Origin: CAYXVF01 sp964468125
GTDB taxonomy: Bacteria; Myxococcota; XYA12-FULL-58-9; CAYXVF01
Direction: 5' to 3'
DNA length: 64,000 bases
Assembly (NCBI GenBank): GCA_964468125.1
Contig: CAYXVF010000010.1
Coordinates: 20,991 to 84,990 of the forward strand
Shown: piece after piece, positions 54,894-62,466 of the stretch
How positions within the stretch are numbered: position 1 is the first letter of the stretch
Layout: the number at the start of each line of letters is the position of its first letter
The notes under the pieces: generated by a model
Told to the model about the DNA's origin: nothing
The model's input: only the letters and a program-made list of their open reading frames with translations
Databases searched by the model: none
Program-made: the position numbers and the translations under genes

Positions 54894-55399
54894 GCTGCGA
54901 CGACGTCGAACACGCTTTGGAGTACCACGGGCTCGACGGGCTCACCCCGGAGCTGCAGCGGCACGTCGACCGCTGTCGTCACTGTCGGTCGGTGGTCAAA
55001 GCGCTGAGCTCGCTCGAGGATTCGTTGCGCGCCCTGCCGGTTCCTCCCGCGAGCACTCGCCTGGCGCAGGTTCCGCTCCCCGAGCTCCAGACCTCCGACG
55101 TCATCGCCGAACGGAGGGCGGAGGCGGCGCAGATCGACTGGTTCGAGACGATCGGCCAGGTCGAGGTGTTGCCGCGCCGACGCTTTGGCGTGCCTCGCAT
55201 CGTCCGCCGCCGCCGTTCCTGGGGCACACGCCTCGCACTCGGAGGCCTCGCCGCCGCGGTGTTGATCATCCTAGGCCTCGTCGCAGCGGTCGTTTGGAAC
55301 GACCTGCGCTCGGACTCAAATGCTGCGGGCACGACCTTCACCCGAGGCGAAGCCGCAGGCGCGGAGCAGAAAACGCTCGACGCGCTCGAGCGCCGCTGA
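54890..55399 (+). CDS. Zinc-binding (ZAS-type) membrane anti-sigma factor
   Basis: The 169-residue product has an N-terminal H-x3-C-x2-C motif (HVDRCRHC, about 25-32), preceded by a helix with another His, which marks zinc-containing anti-sigma domains. A single membrane helix (about 119-140, LALGGLAAAVLIILGLVAAVV) follows. It is translationally coupled to the ECF sigma factor it would bind and hold inactive until an envelope signal is received. It has only a short tail after the helix. The downstream stretch to 55643 has no gene. Confidence 0.78.
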   Translation: MSCDDVEHALEYHGLDGLTPELQRHVDRCRHCRSVVKALSSLEDSLRALPVPPASTRLAQVPLPELQTSDVIAERRAEAAQIDWFETIGQVEVLPRRRFGVPRIVRRRRSWGTRLALGGLAAAVLIILGLVAAVVWNDLRSDSNAAGTTFTRGEAAGAEQKTLDALERR

Positions 55400-55643
55400 G
55401 GACCTGATTCTACGACAGTGGACTACATCCCCCAGGCCCTTGGGGTCTAGACCCGTCTGGCGCGCCACCACTCAGCAAAAAGCTCAACGATTTCAGGTCC
55501 AGGTCGCGAGTCGAGGAGCTGGCATCGCACTTGCTGTTGTATTGAAACGTGCGCGTAGTCTAGGCACACATCCCTCACCCCCGATCGGTGCGGCCCGGAA
55601 ATGGGTTCGGGCTGCACCGGTCCTGGTGGGCTCCCCCATCCCC

Positions 55644-57605
55644 TCAGCGCTTCACGCGACCCAAGGCTTCGAGCAGTGCGTTCCGAGTGAAGGGCTTGTG
55701 TAGGAAGGTCACGTTTCGCCTCGACGAAGTGAGCGCGTCGACCTGAGCCTCCGAGTAGCCGCTGAAGAATACGACGGGCTGTTCGGGAGCGATGCGACGA
55801 ATGCCCTCGAAGACCTCCGCCCCTCCGGGCTGGGGCATCGTCAGATCGAGCACGACATAATCGAAGCGTCCGTCAGCGCGAAACCGGTCGAGCGCCTCGG
55901 AGCCGTTGCCGATCGACACGACCTCGAAGCCGAGCTTGCACAACAAGCGCTCCGTGGCGTGAAGCACGTGCTCTTCGTCGTCCACCAACAAGATCCGGCC
56001 CCCCGCTGCTGCGGCGCTCGGCTGTGCGTCATGCGTCGCGACCGCGCCCTCTGAGAGGGGCAGGGTGAGGCAAAATCGGCTGCCTTCGCCCACGGTCGAG
56101 CTCACCGAGATGTCTCCGCCGTGCGCACGAATGATCCCCGAGCTCGAAGCGAGGCCGAGGCCGCGACCTTTCGGTTTCGTAGTGAAGAAGGGCTCGAAAA
56201 TGCGCTCGACGACCTCCGCGGGAATCCCCACCCCGTCGTCCTCGACCATGAGAACGGCCTGGGAGGCTTCGTTCCCGAGCTTCACGGTCACGTGCCGCGC
56301 GCCCGACTCGAACGCATTGGTGAGCAGGTTCAGGATCACCTGCCCGAGCTGCGTCGCATCACCGCTCACCCGCGCCGCTCGTTGATCATTTTCCAAAGTG
56401 AGGACGACGCCCGCATCGCGGCCGGAACGACTCAGGCGCACCATCTCATCGACGAGAGACACGAGGTCCAACACCTCGTTCTTGGCCTGGCTTCGCCCGG
56501 CGAAGGCGAGCACCTGCTCCGTGAGCTCCGCGCATCGCTGGGCCGCAAGCTCGATCTCGTGGGCGATCGCGGCGTCTTCTCCATCGAGGCTCTCCATGAG
56601 CACGCCCGCGTTTCCGAGCACCCCGACCAGCAGATTGTTGACGTCATGAGCCACCCCGCTCGCCAGGCGCCCCAAGCTTTCGAGCTTCTGCACCTCGAGC
56701 TCCGCGAGATCGCGCTGACGCTGTTCCGCATTGCGTCTCTCCACCTCGGTGAAGTCGAAGGTGATGCCGTTCCAAAGGGTCGATCCATCCGCGAGTCGGC
56801 TCGGGCGGCTCGCGCCAAAGAGTGTCTTCACTTCGCCGCTCGGCAACTTCGCGCGATAGACGCGATGCCAGGGTTCCTGCGTTTCTGCGGAGCGAAGGAT
56901 CGACTCGTTGACCCCTGGAAGGTCTTCGGGGACGATGTAGCGCGAGAGAATGTCCGGTTCGGCCAATACTTCCTCTGCGGTGTTTCCGATGACGTGCTTC
57001 ACGCCCTCGCTGACGTATGGAATTTGCATCGTTCCATCAGGCAGAAGCCGCCACTGATAGACGGTCCCTGGAATGTTGGCGGTCAGGTCTTCCAAGCGCT
57101 GCGCCTTTTCTCGCAACTGCGCCTGAAGACCGGCGAGCTCCCGCGATTTCAAGGTCACGCCGAGGAGAGTCATCTCGTCCTCTCGCACCTCGATCCCGCT
57201 CATGCTGAAGAACCAGCGCTCCTCATCGTCGATGGGTGCGGCGCGCCCCATCGTCTCGTAGTAGTCACCACTCGCGATCGCGGCGAAGACGACCGCCTCG
57301 TGCTGTTCCACTTCGTCCGGGTGTGGGAGCTCGCTGGCATCCATGCCAATGAGTTCGTCGCGATCGCGACCCAGGACCGGTTCCGGGTCGCCAAAAAAAC
57401 CTCGTACGCGCATCGGTCCGCCCGGGGGTCCGGAAAGCCAGTAGACGTAAACCGGCAACCGCGACAGCGCGTCGAAGAGCGCCCGGAGCTCCGCAGCGCT
57501 CCCCGGATAGGCCGGCGCGCGCTCGTCCTCGTAGCTCGAAGGCTCGGCGAGAATGCTCGCGATCCGTTCCAAAGCAGCGTCCGTGAGACGGGGAGGTGTG
57601 GTCAT
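55644..57605 (-). CDS. PAS-domain sensor histidine kinase with C-terminal receiver
   Basis: This 653-residue soluble hybrid kinase has no membrane helix. The N-terminal part carries two PAS-like domains (about 45-160 and 175-290). The dimerisation region has the phospho-acceptor His320 (GVAHDVNN). The ATPase domain has NLLTNAFES (N box), EDDGVGIP (G1) and GRGLGLASSSGIIRAHGG (G2). The receiver (about 537-653) has DDEE, phospho-acceptor Asp587 (YVVLDLTMP) and the conserved Lys in LHKPF. The ATG at 57605 gives the natural beginning. The protein resembles the myxobacterial group of cytosolic hybrid kinases. Confidence 0.88.
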   Translation of the reverse strand: MTTPPRLTDAALERIASILAEPSSYEDERAPAYPGSAAELRALFDALSRLPVYVYWLSGPPGGPMRVRGFFGDPEPVLGRDRDELIGMDASELPHPDEVEQHEAVVFAAIASGDYYETMGRAAPIDDEERWFFSMSGIEVREDEMTLLGVTLKSRELAGLQAQLREKAQRLEDLTANIPGTVYQWRLLPDGTMQIPYVSEGVKHVIGNTAEEVLAEPDILSRYIVPEDLPGVNESILRSAETQEPWHRVYRAKLPSGEVKTLFGASRPSRLADGSTLWNGITFDFTEVERRNAEQRQRDLAELEVQKLESLGRLASGVAHDVNNLLVGVLGNAGVLMESLDGEDAAIAHEIELAAQRCAELTEQVLAFAGRSQAKNEVLDLVSLVDEMVRLSRSGRDAGVVLTLENDQRAARVSGDATQLGQVILNLLTNAFESGARHVTVKLGNEASQAVLMVEDDGVGIPAEVVERIFEPFFTTKPKGRGLGLASSSGIIRAHGGDISVSSTVGEGSRFCLTLPLSEGAVATHDAQPSAAAAGGRILLVDDEEHVLHATERLLCKLGFEVVSIGNGSEALDRFRADGRFDYVVLDLTMPQPGGAEVFEGIRRIAPEQPVVFFSGYSEAQVDALTSSRRNVTFLHKPFTRNALLEALGRVKR

Positions 57606-57698
57606 ACCACTCAGGGTGCGACGGTCGAGCCAGGGCCGCAAGCAAATCGAGGGCGATGAGAGCCTGCATGGGCAATCGGTGTTCAACTCGGCGCGGGT

Positions 57699-57727
57699 GA
57701 GCCCCGACGCGCCTTGCGCCGGGGCTC
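57699..57727. terminator. Hairpin downstream of the CpxP/Spy-like gene
   Basis: Stem GAGCCCCG/CGGGGCTC with an inner GCG/CGC pairing, just past the stop of the minus-strand CpxP-like gene. There is no U-run on either strand, so termination is possible but unproven. Confidence 0.4.
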
Positions 57728-57739
57728 GAGGGGTTTCTC

Positions 57740-58222
57740 TCAGATGCTCAGCTGCCCCGAACGCAGCAAATAGGCCAGCCGTTCGCGCTGATCGCTGTCG
57801 AGCATCGCGTGGGTGCGCTCGAGCGCTTTCAGAATCTGCGCTTTCAGACGCTTCGCGGACTCCACCCGCAGCTCGAGCCCCCGGCTCGCGGCCTCCGCAT
57901 CGAAGGCGTCGCCTTGGATCGCCTCGGCGACCGCCGAAACCGAGCGTTGCTCATCGACCGACGCCTGAGCGCGTTCGGTCTTGAGATCATTGAGGATGGC
58001 GGCGAGCACCGCGACTTGCTCGTCGTCGAGATCGAGCCGGTGCGCCATGTAGCGCAGGGGACGACGCACACCGAAGCCACGGCCACCGGCCCAACGCCCC
58101 TCACCGCCGCCGCCTCCGCGGCTGCGACGACGGCCCCCGCATGGGCGCCCGCCCTCGGCGTGAGCGTCCTCTCCGCCATGACCTCGCGCACGTTTCCACT
58201 GATAGAAGATTCCAGGATGCAT
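57740..58222 (-). CDS. CpxP/Spy-like protein of unknown role
   Basis: This 160-residue protein has a Gly/Arg/His-rich N-terminal tail (about 1-50) followed by an all-helical body with LDLDDEQVAVLAAILNDLKTERAQ. The final part is a YLLRSGQLSI ending, as in the Spy/CpxP (periplasmic heavy-metal sensor) group. No signal peptide is visible, so it may be cytoplasmic despite the family name. Spy/CpxP proteins bind unfolded proteins or metals. The hairpin next to its stop could end its transcript. Confidence 0.6.
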   Translation of the reverse strand: MHPGIFYQWKRARGHGGEDAHAEGGRPCGGRRRSRGGGGGEGRWAGGRGFGVRRPLRYMAHRLDLDDEQVAVLAAILNDLKTERAQASVDEQRSVSAVAEAIQGDAFDAEAASRGLELRVESAKRLKAQILKALERTHAMLDSDQRERLAYLLRSGQLSI

Positions 58223-58404
58223 GATGTCTCCAACTCGCCTGCGGCGATCGCCGTCAGACGGGGGTACGCGGCGCGGTCAGTCGACCTGCGCCGGTGCGGG
58301 CAAGAACGCCTCGCACGCTGCTAGCTTAGGGACGCAGGCGAGATCGACACCAACGCGGTGAAAAAAACTTGGGGGGGCCTACATTCCCCGACATCATTCG
58401 TGTC

Positions 58405-58686
58405 GTGAAAGCGCGCGTCTGGCAAAGAAAGGTAGAAAGAGCTCGGCTCCAGTACGAGAAGGTGCTGAGGCTCTACCGCGCCCGCCCGAGCGACGCGCTG
58501 TACGACCAGGTGCAGCGCGCCCACGACGCGCTCCAGGAGGCGCAACGGGACGCCGTCGTCGAAGGCTGGTCGCAGCCGGCCACCGTGTGCCCCAAGTGCC
58601 AGACGCCCCTGAGCCGGCGCGAAGGCGTGGTCGAGACCCGCTACGGCTGCATTGCCTGCGGGTTTTCGCTCGCGCTCTGTCGCTGA
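58405..58686 (+). CDS. Small zinc-ribbon protein
   Basis: The 93-residue product has a basic helical N-terminal half (KARVWQRKVERARLQYEKVL) and a C-terminal treble-clef-like zinc ribbon with CPKC (about 59-62) and CIAC (about 81-84). No family is recognised. The GTG at 58405 is preferred. It is convergent with a PARP-type zinc finger gene, whose stop is two bases away. Confidence 0.65.
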   Translation: MKARVWQRKVERARLQYEKVLRLYRARPSDALYDQVQRAHDALQEAQRDAVVEGWSQPATVCPKCQTPLSRREGVVETRYGCIACGFSLALCR

Positions 58687-58688
58687 GC

Positions 58689-58979
58689 TCACGACCCGAG
58701 CGCGGCGGTGAGTGCTTCCGAGAGAATCGACTCGTCGTCGTTGGAGCGTGCGGCAAAGCGCATGCGCACCTCGAGGCTCTCGGTCGTTCCAAAATAGTCC
58801 CCCGCACACCAAGGGTGGAAACAGTAGGTGGCTTCCCCTTCCCCAAAGGGATTCGGGACGCGCTCACCCAAACGCAGCTCCCCCTTGGGGAGGGACTCCC
58901 CGCACGCCCGGCACTTTGCCCGGCACTTTGCCCGGCACTTTGCCCGGCCGCTCGTCGCTGGCTCGCTCACCGCGCCCAT
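58689..58979 (-). CDS. Bacterial PARP-type zinc finger protein
   Basis: This protein of about 96 residues contains one PARP-type zinc finger: C-x2-C-x28-H-x2-C with KCRACGESLPKGELRLG and FHPWC. The spacing agrees exactly with the PARP1-type pattern, which binds DNA breaks in eukaryotes. A triple AKCR repeat precedes it, encoded by a 12-base tandem repeat. The ATG at 58979 is preferred; a GTG at 58970 is possible. Short bacterial versions are known mainly from myxobacteria; their function is unknown. Confidence 0.7.
   Translation of the reverse strand: MGAVSEPATSGRAKCRAKCRAKCRACGESLPKGELRLGERVPNPFGEGEATYCFHPWCAGDYFGTTESLEVRMRFAARSNDDESILSEALTAALGS
58909..58944. repeat. 12-base tandem repeat (three copies) in the PARP-finger gene
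   Basis: Three perfect copies of CGGCACTTTGCC, which encode AKCR each on the minus strand, lie just before the zinc finger. A perfect repeat of a multiple of three bases could expand or contract without a frameshift. Confidence 0.9.
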
Positions 58980-59065
58980 CGGTCCTAAGGGATAACATGT
59001 GGGGACCGGAAACATCGACAGCGGTGCGTGCGACGCTCCCGCAAAATCCGCTACAGTGCAGCCGA

Positions 59066-59680
59066 ATGGAGCCTTCGGAAATCGTCGTTTGTCCCGCCTG
59101 CGACCTTGCGCAGGCGCGCCCGGAGCTCGCCACCGGGGAACGCGCGCTCTGCCCGCGCTGCGGCTGCGTGCTCGCCTCCGAAAAGCTCGCCACGCGCGAT
59201 CGCGGCTTGGCCGTGGCGATCAGCGGAATCGTTCTCACGCTCGCGGCGAGCTTCCTTCCGGTCCTGGAAATGGAGGAGGCGGGATTCGAGCGCAGGGTCT
59301 CGGCGGTTGAGACCGCGCAGGCTCTCGCGGGTGGGGGAATCTGGGCACTGAGCGTCATCGCAATCGTGCTGGTGGTGCTGGCGCCACTCACCCGCTTCGT
59401 AGCCCTGACGGTCGTTCTGTGGCGCGTCGGGACTTCGGCACGCGTAGAGCCGTGGATGGGGCGCGTCTTTCGGCTGGCGCTCGCCCTTCGCCCGTGGGCC
59501 ATGGCGGAGGTCTTCCTCGTGGGCGTCGTCGTCTCGCTGATCAAGCTCTCGGACCTGGTGACGATCGACCTCGGTATTTCGTTCTGGGCTCTGATCGCGC
59601 TTCTCGTCGTGCTCGTTCTGGAGCACCAGGTGTTGTCCGAAAGTACGATCTGGGATGCGCTGGAGCCCGATAGAGCATGA
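59066..59680 (+). CDS. PqiA-like protein, first half-size paralogue
   Basis: The 204-residue product has a zinc ribbon (CPAC and CPRC, about Cys9, 12, 29, 32) and four membrane helices. This is equivalent to half of E. coli PqiA, which has two such halves fused. PqiA-type proteins work with MCE proteins (PqiB) in lipid transport between the membranes. It is translationally coupled (ATGA) to a second half-size copy. The operon continues with pqiB- and pqiC-like genes. Confidence 0.82.
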   Translation: MEPSEIVVCPACDLAQARPELATGERALCPRCGCVLASEKLATRDRGLAVAISGIVLTLAASFLPVLEMEEAGFERRVSAVETAQALAGGGIWALSVIAIVLVVLAPLTRFVALTVVLWRVGTSARVEPWMGRVFRLALALRPWAMAEVFLVGVVVSLIKLSDLVTIDLGISFWALIALLVVLVLEHQVLSESTIWDALEPDRA

Positions 59681-60267
59681 ACACGCATGGGCTTATTCCC
59701 TGCACGAGCTGCGGGAAGGTCGGAACTGACGAGCGCGTGTGCGAGCGCTGCGGTGCGCGCGTGTGGCGCCGGCGCCCTTTCAGCATTCAGAAGTCCTGGG
59801 CCTGGTGGCTCGCGGGAATCACCTTCTACATCCCCGCCAACATACAACCGATGCTCTACACGGAAGCGCTCGGCGACCGGGAGGCCAACACGGTGATCGG
59901 AGGTGTGGTCGAGCTCGCGGCGCACGGAAGCATCGGGATCGCCGCGATCGTCTTCGTCGCAAGTGTTGTCGTTCCGTTGGCGAAGTTCGGAATCATCGCG
60001 GGACTCTTGTTGAGCATTCAACAGGGCTGGCCCATGAGCGCTCATACGCGCACGGAACTCTACCACCTGACGGAGCTCATCGGTCGCTGGTCGATGATCG
60101 ACGTCTTCGTGGTCGCCGTGCTGGCCGCGATCGTCCAGCTCGGGACCCTAACCCAAATCGACGCAGGACCCGCCGCCGCGCCCTTTGCCGCGGCGGTGAT
60201 CTGCACCATGCTCTCAGCGATGGCGATCGACACGCGATTGATCTGGGACACGGAGGTTCGAGAATGA
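59677..60267 (+). CDS. PqiA-like protein, second half-size paralogue
   Basis: This 196-residue protein again has a zinc ribbon (CTSC and CERC, about Cys9, 12, 22, 25) and four membrane helices, plus YIPANIQPMLYT, a conserved PqiA segment. Together with the preceding gene it would make up the equivalent of a full PqiA. It is coupled on both sides: its start overlaps the first copy and its stop overlaps the MCE-protein start. Confidence 0.85.
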   Translation: MNTHGLIPCTSCGKVGTDERVCERCGARVWRRRPFSIQKSWAWWLAGITFYIPANIQPMLYTEALGDREANTVIGGVVELAAHGSIGIAAIVFVASVVVPLAKFGIIAGLLLSIQQGWPMSAHTRTELYHLTELIGRWSMIDVFVVAVLAAIVQLGTLTQIDAGPAAAPFAAAVICTMLSAMAIDTRLIWDTEVRE

Positions 60268-61910
60268 ATGCACCGGAGCTCGCCCAGCCCAAGATCGAAA
60301 GCGATCGCGGTCGCATCTCGGCGATCTGGGCGGTCCCCGCCGGCGCCGTCCTGCTGGCGCTCTTTCTGACCGCTCAGCACTACCTCGATCGGGGGCCGGT
60401 GATCGAGGTGTCATTCAGCACCGCCGCCGGGCTCGAGGCCCAAAAGACGCCGCTGAAGTACCGGGACGTCGAAGTGGGGGTGGTCGAAGACATTCGCCTA
60501 GACACGGAGAACCAGCGCGTGATCGCCGCGATTCGCCTCGACAACGAAGTCGCGGCCTTTGTCGACGCGGAGGCGGAGTTTTGGGTGGTGCGTCCGCGCC
60601 TCTCGCTGAGTGAAGTGAGCGGGATCGAGACTCTCCTGAGCGGCGCCTACGTGCAGGGGAGCTGGGATGCGAAGCCCGGGCAGAGCCAAGACGAGTTCGT
60701 GGGCCTCGAAGAGCCGCCGCCGACACCTCCGGGCACACCTGGTCGTCGGATCGTGCTGCGCAGCTACCGCGGTGGAACGCTCACCCCGGGCGCACCAGTG
60801 TTCTACAAACACGTGCCCGTCGGTCGGATCGAATCGGAGCGCTTCACCGACAACGGCGACGCGGTGGAATATGAGGTCTTCGTCGACGACCCGCACCACA
60901 GGCGCCTCACCACCGCGAGCAAATTCTGGAGCGCGGGCGGGATCAGCCTCGAGCTCGGAGTCGACGGGATTTCCACCGGCATCGAATCTCTGGAGTCGTT
61001 TCTCAGTGGCGGCGTGGCTTTCGACACGCTCGTTCTCGATGCGATGCACGATCTCCCTCGCCCGGTGAAAGATGGCGTCGTCTTTCGCCTGCACCGCAAC
61101 GAGAAGGAGGCACGAAACAGCCTCTACACCGAAGGGCACGCGGGCGTTCGCTTCACTGTCGTATTCAACGAATCGGTGCGCGGACTTCGTCCGGGGGCCC
61201 CGGTGGAGATGGACGGGATCCGCGTGGGCGAGGTGCTCGAGGTGCTCGCGCAAGTCGGCGAAGAACCGGGACAGCTGGTGGTTCGAGCGGTGATGGAGCT
61301 GCAGCCGGGCCGGATCGGGGCGCCGGAGGTCACACCGACAGAGGCGGCGAGCTACCTCGACGTGGCGGTGCGAGAGGGGCTTCGCGCCAAGCTCGCGAGC
61401 GGCAACATTCTGACCGGCGCGCTCTACGTCACCCTCGTGCGTGTGGAGGGCGAGGGCGGCGCCATCGATTTCGACGCCCAGCCCTACCCGCGCTTTCCCA
61501 GCACGGAGTCCGACCTGGACGCGCTCACCGGCTCGCTCGGACGCCTGAGCGCCAATTTGGCGGCTCTCCCCCTCGACCAGCTCGTGGGTGCGGCGACCCG
61601 CGCACTCGATGACGTGCACCTGATCCTGAGTCGCTCGGACGCCCCGGCCCGCCTTTCCAGCACGCTCGCATCCGTCGATGTCGCCGCCCAAGCCATCGCG
61701 AGCTCCGCCGGCGAGCTCCCGCGCCTGATCGACAGTCTGAACCGCGCTGCGGATTCCGCCGAAGGCGCCCTCGGTGCGTTTGCCGCCGGCTCCGAGCTCC
61801 ACTACGAAGCGAAGGCAGCGATTCGCGAGCTCCGGGAAGCCGCCAAAGCGATCGAAGCCCTTGCCAAGACCGTCTCGGACAAACCCAACGCCCTCTTGCT
61901 CGGAAAATAG
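60264..61910 (+). CDS. pqiB: PqiB-like MCE-domain protein
   Basis: This 548-residue membrane-anchored protein has one N-terminal helix (about 19-38) and three MCE/MlaD beta domains. These start near VSFSTAAGLEAQKTPLKYRDVEVG (about 47), LRSYRGGTLTPGAPVFYKHVPVG (about 168) and VFNESVRGLRPGAPVEMDGIRVG (about 300). The C-terminal part is helical (about 430-540). PqiB forms stacked MCE rings and a tube bridging the periplasm for lipid movement. The ATGA overlap with pqiA sets the start. Confidence 0.9.
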   Translation: MNAPELAQPKIESDRGRISAIWAVPAGAVLLALFLTAQHYLDRGPVIEVSFSTAAGLEAQKTPLKYRDVEVGVVEDIRLDTENQRVIAAIRLDNEVAAFVDAEAEFWVVRPRLSLSEVSGIETLLSGAYVQGSWDAKPGQSQDEFVGLEEPPPTPPGTPGRRIVLRSYRGGTLTPGAPVFYKHVPVGRIESERFTDNGDAVEYEVFVDDPHHRRLTTASKFWSAGGISLELGVDGISTGIESLESFLSGGVAFDTLVLDAMHDLPRPVKDGVVFRLHRNEKEARNSLYTEGHAGVRFTVVFNESVRGLRPGAPVEMDGIRVGEVLEVLAQVGEEPGQLVVRAVMELQPGRIGAPEVTPTEAASYLDVAVREGLRAKLASGNILTGALYVTLVRVEGEGGAIDFDAQPYPRFPSTESDLDALTGSLGRLSANLAALPLDQLVGAATRALDDVHLILSRSDAPARLSSTLASVDVAAQAIASSAGELPRLIDSLNRAADSAEGALGAFAAGSELHYEAKAAIRELREAAKAIEALAKTVSDKPNALLLGK

Positions 61911-62459
61911 ATGCGACGCCTTCTCCTCGTGACAGCCCTCGCCCTCACCGCATGCGTCAACGCGAACCCGACGCTCTACGTCCTCACGCCGGCGCTGCTC
62001 ACCCAGCGCGGTGAGCTCGACAGCGTGATCGGGCTGCGCGAAATCGAGCTTCCAGACTACGCGCGCGATCCGCGATTCGTCCGACGATCGGAAGATGGCT
62101 CACTCGTCCACCTGGAGGAGCACCGCTGGGCGGACCGACCTTCACGCGCGGTAACACGAACGCTCATGAAAAACCTGCGTCAGCTCACCGGTGCCCGGGT
62201 CGTCGGGGAGCCCTATCCGGAGGGGGCGCGGCCGAACGTGACCGTCGCCGTGAGCTTCGACGTGCTCGATGGGACCCGCGGCGGGACCGTCGAGCTCCGA
62301 GCTCGTTATCGTGTGCGTCGAGGCGCGGAGGAGGTCCGCTTCTTCGAGCTCAGCACGAGCGAGCCGGTCGAAGGCGATAGCTTCGTCGCGATGACCGACG
62401 CCTACGCGCGGGCGCTCGCAGCTCTCGCGGTGCACATTTATGAACAGGCCTTGCGCTGA
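61911..62459 (+). CDS. pqiC: PqiC-like lipoprotein
   Basis: This 182-residue lipoprotein has a signal ending in LTAC (Cys15). The body resembles the ABC-type transport auxiliary/PqiC (YmbA) family: YVLTPALL near the beginning and a central segment LMKNLRQLTGARVV. PqiC anchors the PqiB tube to the outer membrane. The start codon follows the pqiB stop directly, making it the last gene of the Pqi-type operon. Confidence 0.82.
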   Translation: MRRLLLVTALALTACVNANPTLYVLTPALLTQRGELDSVIGLREIELPDYARDPRFVRRSEDGSLVHLEEHRWADRPSRAVTRTLMKNLRQLTGARVVGEPYPEGARPNVTVAVSFDVLDGTRGGTVELRARYRVRRGAEEVRFFELSTSEPVEGDSFVAMTDAYARALAALAVHIYEQALR

Positions 62460-62466
62460 TTCCGGC

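Noticed and set aside
58712..59065. Longer N-terminal extension of the first PqiA-like protein
   Set aside because: The frame is open upstream but runs opposite the PARP-finger gene with Pro/Arg-rich, non-coding-looking sequence.
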